A stretch of 27,694 nucleotides of DNA from Christensenellaceae bacterium (GCA_016295005.1 JAEDMA010000005.1:1-27694), one strand, 5' to 3'; shown: positions 6,718-21,247, counted from the first letter of the stretch. Numbers and translations are program-made. Notes: generated from the letters alone by a model not told the origin.

Positions 6718-6843
6718 CCGGGTCCTAATCCGAACAACAAATATCCTGACGAAAACATCAAGCAAGCAGTATACGTTAAAAACGTAATCACCCGCCCCGA
6801 CATCGTGGTAGGAGATTATACGTATTACGACGACATAATCTGA
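6718..6843 (+). pseudogene. N-terminal remnant of a Vat/CatB xenobiotic acetyltransferase
   Basis: From 6721 one frame reads GPNPNNKYP, then QAVYVKNVITRPDIVVGDYTYYDD, and stops at TGA 6841-6843. That is the conserved N-terminus of hexapeptide-repeat xenobiotic acetyltransferases (Vat, CatB), which normally begins MxPNP and continues for about 210 residues. Here the start codon is missing (CCG at 6718 where ATG would sit), there is no ribosome binding site, and the frame ends after 40 codons with no hexapeptide repeats following. The catalytic histidine region is absent, so it cannot confer resistance. The fragment is still well conserved, so the loss looks recent. Confidence 0.75.
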
Positions 6844-6894
6844 AGATTTTTAAATCCACCGTTCCAAGCGGCGGTTCTTTTCGTTAAAGATTAC

Positions 6895-6929
6895 AAAAAA
6901 TAAAGCGTAAAGCAAATGCTTTACGCTTT
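6895..6929 (-). terminator. tuf terminator
   Basis: A 12-bp perfect stem (6902-6913 with 6918-6929, four-base loop) follows the tuf stop. On the minus strand it ends in TATTTTTTG. On the plus strand only TTAATTG follows, so it works mainly for tuf. A second weak rightward hairpin at 6857-6880 (CCACCG/CGGCGG with one mismatch, then TTCTTTT) may end the DUF6440-type transcript. Confidence 0.85.
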
Positions 6930-6948
6930 AATTGTTTCTGAATTTCTA

Positions 6949-8169
6949 TTATTTAACGATTTTAGAAACAACGCCGGAACCTACGGTTCTGCCACCTTCA
7001 CGGATAGCGAAACGTAAACCTTCTTCCATAGCGATAGGAGTTATGAGCTTAACATCCATTTTGACGTTGTCGCCGGGCATAACCATTTCTACGCCTTCGG
7101 GAAGTTGGATAGAACCGGTAACGTCGGTCGTTCTGAAATAGAACTGAGGACGATAGTTGTTAAAGAAAGGAGTGTGTCTTCCGCCTTCTTCTTTGGTAAG
7201 GATATAAACCTGACCTTCGAATTCGGTGTGGGGATGAACGGAACCGGGTTTAGCGATAACCTGTCCGCGTTCGATGTCCTTTCTGTCTACGCCACGGAGA
7301 AGAGCGCCTACGTTGTCGCCCGCCTGTGCTTCGTCCAAAGTCTTTCTGAACATTTCGAGACCGGTAATAACGGTGGTTTTCTTTTCTTCGGTTAAACCTA
7401 CGATTTCAGCAGGATCGTTAACTTTGGCAACACCACGTTCTACTCTGCCGGTAGCAACGGTACCACGACCGGAAATGGTCATAACGTCTTCTACGGGGAG
7501 CAAGAAGGGTTTCGCATCGTCTCTTTCGGGAGTCGGAATGTAGGAATCGACAGCGTCCATCAATTCGAAAATGCATTTGCATTCGGGAGCCGCTTTGACT
7601 TCTTCGGCGGTGTGCTCTCCCTGCGCGTATTCGAGCGCTTTAAGAGCAGAACCCTTGATGATGGGAGTATCGTCTCCGGGGAAACCGTATTCGGTAAGTA
7701 ATTCTCTGATTTCCATTTCAACGAGTTCCAAAAGTTCGGGATCGTCTAACTGGTCACATTTGTTGAGGAATACTACGATATAAGGAACGCCTACCTGACG
7801 AGCGAGAAGAATGTGTTCTCTGGTCTGGGGCATGGGTCCGTCGGTAGCGGCAACTACGAGAATCGCGCCGTCCATCTGCGCAGCGCCGGTGATCATGTTT
7901 TTAACATAGTCGGCGTGGCCCGGGCAGTCAACGTGAGCGTAGTGACGTTTTGCCGTCTGATATTCTACGTGAGCGGTGTTAATCGTTATACCTCTTGCTT
8001 TCTCTTCGGGAGCCTTATCGATTTCGTCATATCTCATTTTCTGAGCTTCGCCGAGAGCAGATAAAGTCATAGTGATTGCAGCGGTAAGAGTGGTTTTACC
8101 ATGGTCAACGTGGCCGATGGTACCAATGTTTACGTGCGGTTTACTTCTGTCAAATTTAGCCTTTGCCAT
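6949..8169 (-). CDS. tuf: Elongation factor Tu
   Basis: EF-Tu carries aminoacyl-tRNA to the ribosome as a GTP complex. G1 is GHVDHGKT (19-26), G3 is DCPGH and G4 is NKCD. Domains II and III are intact, ending GSGVVSKIVK. At 406 residues it is slightly longer than the usual 394-400. The extra residues lie in domain I between KGSALKALE and the conserved ELMDAVDSYIP, where it has a stretch containing CKC. The start is fixed by GGAGG before the ATG. It is the last gene of the str cluster but also has its own promoter (8260-8288). No terminator separates it from fusA, so both read-through and independent transcription are likely. Confidence 0.98.
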   Translation of the reverse strand: MAKAKFDRSKPHVNIGTIGHVDHGKTTLTAAITMTLSALGEAQKMRYDEIDKAPEEKARGITINTAHVEYQTAKRHYAHVDCPGHADYVKNMITGAAQMDGAILVVAATDGPMPQTREHILLARQVGVPYIVVFLNKCDQLDDPELLELVEMEIRELLTEYGFPGDDTPIIKGSALKALEYAQGEHTAEEVKAAPECKCIFELMDAVDSYIPTPERDDAKPFLLPVEDVMTISGRGTVATGRVERGVAKVNDPAEIVGLTEEKKTTVITGLEMFRKTLDEAQAGDNVGALLRGVDRKDIERGQVIAKPGSVHPHTEFEGQVYILTKEEGGRHTPFFNNYRPQFYFRTTDVTGSIQLPEGVEMVMPGDNVKMDVKLITPIAMEEGLRFAIREGGRTVGSGVVSKIVK

Positions 8170-8231
8170 AAGAAATTTCCTCCAAAAATAATGATTGTTT
8201 TATTATAATTTTTATTAGTTTTTCGTTTTTA

Positions 8232-8247
8232 TGCGGTTTTTACCGCA
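8232..8247 (-). other. 5' hairpin in the tuf leader
   Basis: TGCGGT and ACCGCA form a 6-bp stem with a four-base loop a few bases from the predicted tuf transcript start. No T-tract follows. A 5' stabilising hairpin is a reasonable guess. Confidence 0.45.
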
Positions 8248-8259
8248 ATACGTATCTAT

Positions 8260-8288
8260 ATTGTACAATAAATCCAATTGATTGTCAA
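8260..8288 (-). promoter_or_regulatory. tuf promoter
   Basis: TTGACA (8283-8288), 17 bases, TACAAT (8260-8265), reading leftward. The -35 box begins only seven bases after the fusA stop codon. The leader is about 84 bases. Confidence 0.82.
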
Positions 8289-8295
8289 CAGTAAA

Positions 8296-10368
8296 TTACG
8301 CTTTTTTGCCTATAATCTTTTCCGCTACGGACTTAGGAACTTCGGCGTAGTGATCAAACTGCATGGTGTAGTTGCCGCGCCCCTGCGTTCTCGAACGCAA
8401 GTCGGTCGCGTAACCGAACATTTCCGCAAGAGGAACGTTCGCGTCGATAACTTTGATGCCGTTTCTGTCTTCCGTACCCTGTATTATTCCCCTACGAGAA
8501 GTAATGTTACCCATTACGTCGCCGAAATATGTGTCGGGAGTAAGAACTTCGACTTTCATTATCGGTTCGAGCAATACGCATTTCGCTTTCTGCAAACCGT
8601 CTTTCAAAGCCATGCTTCCCGCAACCTTAAACGCCATTTCCGAAGAGTCGACGTCGTGATAACTTCCGTCGTAAACGGTGACTTTGAAGTCAACGACTTC
8701 GTATCCCGCCAGAATACCGTTTCTAGCGGCTTCCTGAATACCTTTATTGATAGGCTGAATAAATTCTTTCGGAATGGATCCGCCGACCGTTTCGTCAACG
8801 AATTCGTATCCTTTACCCGGTTCTTGCGGTTCGAGACGGATTTTACAATGACCGTACTGACCGTGACCGCCCGTCTGACGTTTGAATAAGCCTTCCGCTT
8901 CTACCGCCTGACGGATAGTTTCTTTATAAGCAACCTGCGGTTTACCGACGTTGGCTTCTACTCTGAATTCGCGGAGCAATCTGTCTACGATGATTTCAAG
9001 GTGAAGTTCGCCCATACCCGCGATAATCGTCTGCGAAGTTTCGGGATCGGTATAGGTCTTGAAAGAAGGATCTTCTTCGGCGAGTTTCGCAAGCGCGAAG
9101 CCCATCTTTTCCTGACCCGCTTTGGTTTTCGGTTCGATTGCGACCTGAATAACGGGGTCGGGGAATTCCATCTTTTCGAGAATTATAGGATGATTTTCGT
9201 CGCAAAGCGTGTCGCCCGTCGTAGTTTCTTTAAGACCTACGAGCGCAACGATTTCGCCCGCGCAAACTTCTTCTACTTCTTCTCTGTGATTAGCGTGCAT
9301 ACGTAAGATACGCGCAACTCTTTCTTTTTTGCGTTTTACGCTGTTATAAACGTAAGAACCCGTTTTCAAAACGCCCGAATATGCGCGGAAGAATGCAAGT
9401 TTTCCTACGAACGGGTCGGTCATGATTTTGAACGCCAAGCCGCAGAAAGGTTCCGATTCGTCGGGTTTTCTGTCTTCTTCTTTATCGGTATCGGGGCTCA
9501 CGCCGGTAATGTGTCCGACGTCGAGCGGACTGGGAAGATAATCCACAACCGCGTCGAGAAGGTTCTGAACGCCTTTGTTCTTATAACTGGACCCGCAAAG
9601 TACCAAAGTTACTTTCATATCGATGGTCGCTTTACGAAGACCTTTTTTGATTTCTTCAACGGAAAGATCGCCTTCGCTGAAATATTTTTCCATAAGGTCG
9701 TCGTACTGCTCCGCAGCCGTTTCAACCAACATGGAACGATATTTTTCAACTTCCGCTTTCATGTCTTCAGGAACTTCGGTTACTTCGATTTGTTTACCGA
9801 GATCGTCTTTATAGATATCCGCTTTACGCGTAAGAATGTCTACAACACCAACAAAAGTGTCTTCTTTGCCGATAGGCAACAAGAGCGGAATCGCGTTGGT
9901 TTTCAATCTTTCGTGCATCATTTCTACGGCGTTATAGAAGTTCGCGCCGTTGATGTCCATCTTATTGACGTATGCGATACGCGGAACTTTATACTTGTCC
10001 GCCTGACGCCATACCGTTTCGCTTTGGGGTTCTACGCCGCCCTTCGCGCAGAAAGTCGCAACCGCGCCGTCTAATACGCGGAGCGATCTTTCGACTTCTA
10101 CCGTAAAGTCAACGTGGCCCGGAGTGTCGATTATGTTTATTCTGTGATTTTTCCAGTAGCAGGTCGTAGCGGCGCTCGTTATGGTGATACCACGTTCCTG
10201 TTCCTGAACCATCCAGTCCATCGTCGCTTCGCCTTCGTGAACTTCGCCGAGTTTGTGAGTTTTGCCCGTATAGAACAAAATTCTTTCGGTGGTCGTCGTT
10301 TTGCCCGCGTCGATGTGCGCCATAATGCCTATGTTTCTGGTCAAACCTAAATCAAAATCTTTCGGCAT
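8296..10368 (-). CDS. fusA: Elongation factor G
   Basis: EF-G catalyses GTP-driven ribosome translocation. The 690-residue length, P-loop AHIDAGKT (17-24), DTPGH and NKMD motifs, and intact domains II-V through TMQFDHYAEVP mark a canonical housekeeping copy rather than a paralogue such as a TetM-type protection protein. GGAGAA lies eight bases before the ATG. It follows rpsG by 15 bases and is cotranscribed with rpsL-rpsG. Confidence 0.98.
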   Translation of the reverse strand: MPKDFDLGLTRNIGIMAHIDAGKTTTTERILFYTGKTHKLGEVHEGEATMDWMVQEQERGITITSAATTCYWKNHRINIIDTPGHVDFTVEVERSLRVLDGAVATFCAKGGVEPQSETVWRQADKYKVPRIAYVNKMDINGANFYNAVEMMHERLKTNAIPLLLPIGKEDTFVGVVDILTRKADIYKDDLGKQIEVTEVPEDMKAEVEKYRSMLVETAAEQYDDLMEKYFSEGDLSVEEIKKGLRKATIDMKVTLVLCGSSYKNKGVQNLLDAVVDYLPSPLDVGHITGVSPDTDKEEDRKPDESEPFCGLAFKIMTDPFVGKLAFFRAYSGVLKTGSYVYNSVKRKKERVARILRMHANHREEVEEVCAGEIVALVGLKETTTGDTLCDENHPIILEKMEFPDPVIQVAIEPKTKAGQEKMGFALAKLAEEDPSFKTYTDPETSQTIIAGMGELHLEIIVDRLLREFRVEANVGKPQVAYKETIRQAVEAEGLFKRQTGGHGQYGHCKIRLEPQEPGKGYEFVDETVGGSIPKEFIQPINKGIQEAARNGILAGYEVVDFKVTVYDGSYHDVDSSEMAFKVAGSMALKDGLQKAKCVLLEPIMKVEVLTPDTYFGDVMGNITSRRGIIQGTEDRNGIKVIDANVPLAEMFGYATDLRSRTQGRGNYTMQFDHYAEVPKSVAEKIIGKKA

Positions 10369-10383
10369 GTATTTTTCTCCAAA

Positions 10384-10854
10384 TTAAAATTTGTAATGCG
10401 CGAACGCCTTGTTTGCTTCCGCCATTCTGTGAGTTTCTTCTTTCTTCTTGACGGCGTTGCCGGTATTGTTGAAAGCGTCGACGAGTTCTGCGGAAAGACG
10501 CGAAGCCATTTCTCTTTCGCCTCTCTTTCTCGCCGCGATGACGAGCCAGCGAATTCCGAGCGTCTGTCTTCTTTCCGCTCTGATTTCCAGCGGTACCTGA
10601 TAGTTCGCGCCGCCGATTCTTCTCGCCTTAACTTCTACCACAGGCATGATGTTGTTTAACGCCTGCGTAAACATTTCCATGGGTTCCGCGCCGACTTTTT
10701 CGGAAGCGGTCTTAAACGCTTCGTAAACTATACCCTGCGCTATGCTCTTTTTGCCGTCGAGCATTACCTGATTGACGAGTTTGGTTACTACCTTATCGTT
10801 ATACACGGGATCGGGTAATACGTCTCTTTTTGCTATATTGCCTCTTCTTGGCAT
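10384..10854 (-). CDS. rpsG: 30S ribosomal protein S7
   Basis: S7 nucleates assembly of the 30S head and sits at the E site. The 156-residue length and motifs (MPRRGNIAKRDVLPDP at the start, VKARRIGGANYQVP and RWLVIAARKR within) are typical. AGGAGG precedes the ATG. In Escherichia coli S7 represses its own operon by binding the rpsL-rpsG intergenic RNA. Here the same gap contains an extensive but different-looking structure (10879-11039), so similar control is possible; that is inference. Confidence 0.98.
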   Translation of the reverse strand: MPRRGNIAKRDVLPDPVYNDKVVTKLVNQVMLDGKKSIAQGIVYEAFKTASEKVGAEPMEMFTQALNNIMPVVEVKARRIGGANYQVPLEIRAERRQTLGIRWLVIAARKRGEREMASRLSAELVDAFNNTGNAVKKKEETHRMAEANKAFAHYKF

Positions 10855-10878
10855 AATTCTGTCCTCCTTTTAATTTTC

Positions 10879-11039
10879 GCGCTTCCGCGCTTTTTAAGGG
10901 TAAACCCTTCTCAGTACAGCTATCGCTTGCCCTTTTCGGGTAGCGAACCTTCTGCCTTTCGGCATACTGCCTACTTTATCGGGCTGTTTTCCGAATTCTC
11001 CGATTTTAAGTAGGTGTTATTAATTACTGCGTTAATAAC
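10879..11039 (-). other. Multi-hairpin RNA element in the rpsL-rpsG gap
   Basis: Nearly the whole 213-base gap folds on the minus strand. In transcript order: GTTATTAA/TTAATAAC (11032-11039 with 11016-11023); CCTACTT/AAGTAGG (11008-11014 with 10970-10976) enclosing ATCGG/CCGAT; an outer helix CAGTA/TACTG (10965-10969 with 10912-10916) enclosing TGCC-GAAA-GGCA (10953-10964) and TCGCT/AGCGA (10942-10946 with 10923-10927) capped by CCC/GGG; AAGGGT/ACCCTT (10896-10909); and GCGC-GGAA-GCGC (10879-10890), eight bases before the rpsG ribosome binding site. There is no T-tract. It may be a ribosomal-protein binding site or an inserted palindromic repeat. Confidence 0.6.
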
Positions 11040-11067
11040 AAATAAAATTTTCGGCTTAAATAATTAC

Positions 11068-11439
11068 TTATTTAGGTCTCTTTGCGCCGTATCTCGAACG
11101 AGCCTGTCTGCGTTTCGCAACGCCTGCCGTATCGAGCGCGCCACGTACGATGTGATATCTTACGCCCGGTAAATCTTTTACCCTGCCTCCGCGGATAAGG
11201 ACGGAACTGTGTTCCTGCAAGTTGTGTCCTTCGCCGGGGATATAAACGATACCTTCCATCTTGTTGGTTAATCTTACTCTGGCAATCTTACGAAGCGCGG
11301 AGTTAGGTTTTTTCGGGGTAGTGGTGGTTACGGACAAGCATACGCCGCGTTTTTGAGGACATTCATCCAAAATAGGCGATTTCGACTTGTAGGTAATTTG
11401 TTTTCTACCGTGTCTGATTAACTGTTGAATTGTGGGCAT
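11068..11439 (-). CDS. rpsL: 30S ribosomal protein S12
   Basis: S12 monitors codon-anticodon pairing at the decoding centre. The 123-residue sequence holds TTTTPKKPNSALRKIARVRLTN, PGEGHNLQEHS and RGGRVKDLPGV, all canonical. The two lysines where streptomycin-resistance changes usually occur (in PKKPNS and GRVKDLP) are the wild-type residues. A near-perfect AAGGAGGTG precedes the ATG. It is the first gene after a promoter set in a large inverted repeat (11540-11588). The L7Ae-like gene that often separates rpoC and rpsL in Bacilli is absent. Confidence 0.98.
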   Translation of the reverse strand: MPTIQQLIRHGRKQITYKSKSPILDECPQKRGVCLSVTTTTPKKPNSALRKIARVRLTNKMEGIVYIPGEGHNLQEHSSVLIRGGRVKDLPGVRYHIVRGALDTAGVAKRRQARSRYGAKRPK

Positions 11440-11468
11440 GTTACACCTCCTTCATTTTATCGGATATT

Positions 11469-11524
11469 CGAAAAACGGACTTCGGAATTATCCGTTTCGG
11501 AAACTGTTTTTAAGACGTTTTTCG
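11469..11524 (-). other. rpsL leader with alternative pairings
   Basis: In the roughly 95-base leader, CGAAAAACG (11516-11524) is perfectly complementary to CGTTTTTCG (11469-11477). The same 3' segment also forms a local hairpin, AAACGGA (11491-11497) with TCCGTTT (11473-11479), trailed by T's. The two pairings exclude one another. The local hairpin looks like a weak terminator. Confidence 0.4.
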
Positions 11525-11539
11525 CGCCTGACAATGATA

Positions 11540-11588
11540 TATTTTACCATTTATAACGTTTTTAGTCAAACGAATAAATGGTAAAATA
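11540..11588. repeat. 15-bp perfect inverted repeat around the rpsL promoter
   Basis: The arms at 11540-11554 and 11574-11588 are perfect 15-base complements, separated by 19 bases. The rpsL -10 box lies in one arm and the -35 box in the spacer. No T-tract follows on the minus strand, so it is not an rpoC terminator; on the plus strand it is followed by a T-rich run. Confidence 0.75.
11541..11569 (-). promoter_or_regulatory. rpsL-rpsG-fusA promoter
   Basis: TTGACT (11564-11569), 17 bases, TAAAAT (11541-11546), reading leftward. It starts the str block independently of rpoBC. Its -10 box coincides with one arm of the inverted repeat. Confidence 0.75.
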
Positions 11589-11608
11589 CTTTTTGTTTTA
11601 TGCTTTTT

Positions 11609-15247
<3,639 letters not shown>

Positions 15248-15261
15248 TTATAATACCCTCC

Positions 15262-19269
<4,008 letters not shown>

Positions 19270-19301
19270 TAAACGCTCTCCTTAAAAAAATTAAATTCTT
19301 C

Positions 19302-19352
19302 GCCGACGTTATTTACAAAACGGAAATTTTATAGTATAATAGTTCCGTCGGC
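19302..19352. repeat. Nested inverted repeats at the rqcP promoter and rpoB leader
   Basis: GCCGACG (19302-19308) is repeated inverted at 19346-19352, and inside it CGGAA (19321-19325) pairs with TTCCG (19343-19347). The repeats bracket the rightward rqcP promoter. In the leftward rpoB mRNA the same bases would form a leader stem about 35 bases upstream of the start codon. Confidence 0.55.
19312..19340 (+). promoter_or_regulatory. rqcP-ispDF promoter
   Basis: TTTACA (19312-19317), 17 bases, TATAAT (19335-19340), reading rightward. The start point is about 19347. The roughly 220-base leader crosses the leftward rpoB promoter, so the two transcripts are complementary over about 120 bases. A nearer, weaker promoter cannot be excluded. 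Confidence 0.68.
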
Positions 19353-19474
19353 AGGTTATGGGGTTTATATTGATTTTTATTATCGGATTTTGTGAAATTT
19401 TACTGTTTTTCTTCTCTCGTTTTTTCAAAAATGCGATAAGATTCGATATTAAACCTATCATAATGCATTTTATA

Positions 19475-19503
19475 ATATTATTACTAAATCGAAATAAAGT
19501 CAA
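19475..19503 (-). promoter_or_regulatory. rpoBC promoter
   Basis: TTGACT (19498-19503), 17 bases, TAATAT (19475-19480), reading leftward. The start point is about 19468, leaving a leader of about 199 bases with the stem at 19302-19352. No other gene-sized frame is convincing in the 300 bases between rpoB and rqcP. Confidence 0.68.
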
Positions 19504-19569
19504 GCGTTTTAACGGAAAAAGTTTTAAAATCGCTCTTTTTGCCCGTTTAAAGCGTAAAATAAGGCAATT

Positions 19570-19815
19570 ATGAGAATAGATAAGTTTCTGAAAGTTTCCA
19601 GAATATTAAAAAGACGGTCGCTCGCAAACCAGGCTTGCGACGGCGGAAAAGTTAAAATCAACGGAAAAAGCGTAAAGCCTTCCCATCAGATTAAAGTGGG
19701 CGACGTTTGCGAACTCGGTTTTTCCGCAGGCACCATGACGTTCGAGATTCTCGACGTAAAAGAAACGGTAAGAAAAGAAGACGCCGACAAACTTTACAGA
19801 ATCATTATCGAGTGA
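19570..19815 (+). CDS. rqcP: S4-domain RNA-binding protein RqcP
   Basis: An 81-residue single S4 domain (MRIDKFLKVSRILKRRSLANQAC, then GKVKINGKSVKPSHQIKVGD). Size and sequence match RqcP (YabO, Hsp15-like). In Bacillus, RqcP binds 50S subunits with obstructed nascent chains and works with RqcH to add alanine tails in ribosome quality control. The ATG has a modest AAGG upstream. In Bacillus the gene is followed by yabP-yabQ; here it is followed by ispDF five bases later, so the two are cotranscribed. It runs divergently from rpoBC. Confidence 0.9.
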   Translation: MRIDKFLKVSRILKRRSLANQACDGGKVKINGKSVKPSHQIKVGDVCELGFSAGTMTFEILDVKETVRKEDADKLYRIIIE

Positions 19816-19820
19816 GTTTT

Positions 19821-20951
19821 ATGAAAGTTACCGCGATTATCACCTGCGCCGGCAAAGGCTTACGCGCGGGGTTTAATAAAAACAAACTTCTTATCCCCTT
19901 CGACGGAAAAACCGTTTTAGAGCGAACGCTTGCCGCTTTTTACAAAAACAAGCGTGTTTCGCGCGTTATCGTCACTTCTTCCGAAGAAGATTTTTCGGAG
20001 ATAAAAAAACTGTGCGGCGACGCGGAAGTAGTTATCGGCGGAAACACGAGAACGGAATCGGTCGAAAACGCCCTTAAAGTCGCCGACGGGGATATAATTT
20101 TGATTCACGACGGCGCAAGACCTTTCGTGACTCAGAAAGTTATAGACGATTGTATAGATACCGCTATCAAATACGGCGGAGCGGTTCCCGTCGTTTCCCA
20201 AAGAGATACGGTGGTGAAAGCGGAAACCCTTGACGGCGAGTTCGGATACGTCGGAAAAAGCAATCTTTATTGCGTACAGACCCCCCAGGGGTTTGCGGCG
20301 GACAAAATAAAAAAAGCCTTTTCTTTAAGGAACGGCTTATCTTATAACGACGACGGCGACTTATATAAACATTATATAACTACCCCGCGGCTGTTCGAAG
20401 GCGACCCGAAAAACGTTAAACTTACCTTTAAGGAAGACTTCGAAAAACTTTATCTTTCCGAAAACGTTAGAACGGGCGTCGGTTTCGATTGTCACAAACT
20501 GGTTTCGGGCAGAAAACTTATTATCGGCGGAGTTACCGTTCCCCACGAAAAGGGTCTTTTAGGTCACAGCGACGCCGACGTTTTGACTCACGCCCTTATG
20601 GACGCGTTATTATCTGCCGCGGGGCTTCGCGATATAGGTTACTATTTCCCCGACGACGACCCCGCGTATCTTAACGCCGACAGCGTTATTCTTTTGAAAA
20701 AGGTCGTCGCCATGATTTCCGAAAAAGGGTACGTTCCCGAAAGTTTTTCGGCGGTTATTATGGCGGAAAAGCCTAAACTTAAAACTTTTATCCCTTTCAT
20801 GGCGGATAATTTATGCCGCGTTCTGGGTATCCCCGTCGACAACTCGGGAATTTCCGCAACAACTCTCGAAGGGTTAGGGTTCGTCGGCAGAGAAGAAGGG
20901 ATTTGCGTAAGTTGTTCCGTCGTTCTTAAAAATCGCAGTCGCGCGTTATAA
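19821..20951 (+). CDS. ispDF: Bifunctional IspD-IspF of the MEP pathway
   Basis: A 376-residue fusion of two non-consecutive MEP-pathway enzymes. Residues 1 to about 215 are IspD (MEP cytidylyltransferase): CAGKGLRAGFNKNK binds CTP, and GGNTRTESV, IHDGARPF and QTPQGF are family signatures. Residues about 217-376 are IspF (MEcPP synthase): metal ligands Asp223 and His225 in GFDCH, then LGHSDADVLTHALMDAL and LEGLGFVGREEGI. Both active sites look complete. The frame is open upstream to 19707, but that part overlaps rqcP. The ATG at 19821 starts directly at the IspD domain and is preceded by GAGTGAG over the rqcP stop. IspE, which acts between the two, is not here. Fused IspDF is best known from alpha- and epsilonproteobacteria. 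Confidence 0.95.
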   Translation: MKVTAIITCAGKGLRAGFNKNKLLIPFDGKTVLERTLAAFYKNKRVSRVIVTSSEEDFSEIKKLCGDAEVVIGGNTRTESVENALKVADGDIILIHDGARPFVTQKVIDDCIDTAIKYGGAVPVVSQRDTVVKAETLDGEFGYVGKSNLYCVQTPQGFAADKIKKAFSLRNGLSYNDDGDLYKHYITTPRLFEGDPKNVKLTFKEDFEKLYLSENVRTGVGFDCHKLVSGRKLIIGGVTVPHEKGLLGHSDADVLTHALMDALLSAAGLRDIGYYFPDDDPAYLNADSVILLKKVVAMISEKGYVPESFSAVIMAEKPKLKTFIPFMADNLCRVLGIPVDNSGISATTLEGLGFVGREEGICVSCSVVLKNRSRAL

Positions 20952-20983
20952 CCCGAAAACCCCGAATTTTATTTAAAACGCTA

Positions 20984-21014
20984 AAAGCCGAGTGAAAACA
21001 CTCGGCTTTACTTT
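20984..21014. terminator. Bidirectional terminator between ispDF and rpmF
   Basis: An 11-bp perfect stem (20984-20994 with 20999-21009, AAAA loop) lies between converging genes. Rightward it ends in TTTACTTTTT and serves ispDF; leftward it ends in TTTTAGCGTTTT and serves rpmF. Confidence 0.85.
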
Positions 21015-21032
21015 TTGGTTTTATAAAATCAA

Positions 21033-21227
21033 TTAGTCTTTTTTAGCCTTTTTATCTACGTCTATGATTTGTTTTCCGTCGTAGTAGCCGCATTTAGCGC
21101 AAACTTTGTGCTGCGCTTTCAATTCGTGGCACTGGGGGCATTCTACGAGATTGGGAGTTTCTAATTTCCATTGAGCGTATCTGGTATTCGTTCTCTGTTT
21201 AGACGTTTTACTTTTCTGTACTGCCAT
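21033..21227 (-). CDS. rpmF: 50S ribosomal protein L32, zinc-binding form
   Basis: A 64-residue L32 starting MAVQKSKTSKQRTNTR. It has the full four-cysteine zinc ribbon (CPQC, then CAKC), so it is the C+ form that needs zinc. It follows yceD by 20 bases, the usual arrangement. The plsX-fab genes that often come next are absent, replaced by the convergent ispDF. Confidence 0.96.
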   Translation of the reverse strand: MAVQKSKTSKQRTNTRYAQWKLETPNLVECPQCHELKAQHKVCAKCGYYDGKQIIDVDKKAKKD

Positions 21228-21247
21228 TTGTAATTACCTTCTTTTCT

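Noticed and set aside
8278..8889. Long plus-strand frames antisense to fusA, rpoC and rpoB
   Set aside because: These are typical shadow frames opposite highly expressed genes with biased codon use; no independent gene signals.
19309..19503. 64-codon minus-strand frame in the rpoB leader
   Set aside because: It begins at or upstream of the predicted rpoB start point, has no ribosome binding site, and is best read as 5' UTR.
19707..19820. N-terminal extension of the IspDF frame
   Set aside because: It lies inside rqcP in another frame and is low-complexity basic sequence; IspD homology begins exactly at the ATG at 19821.
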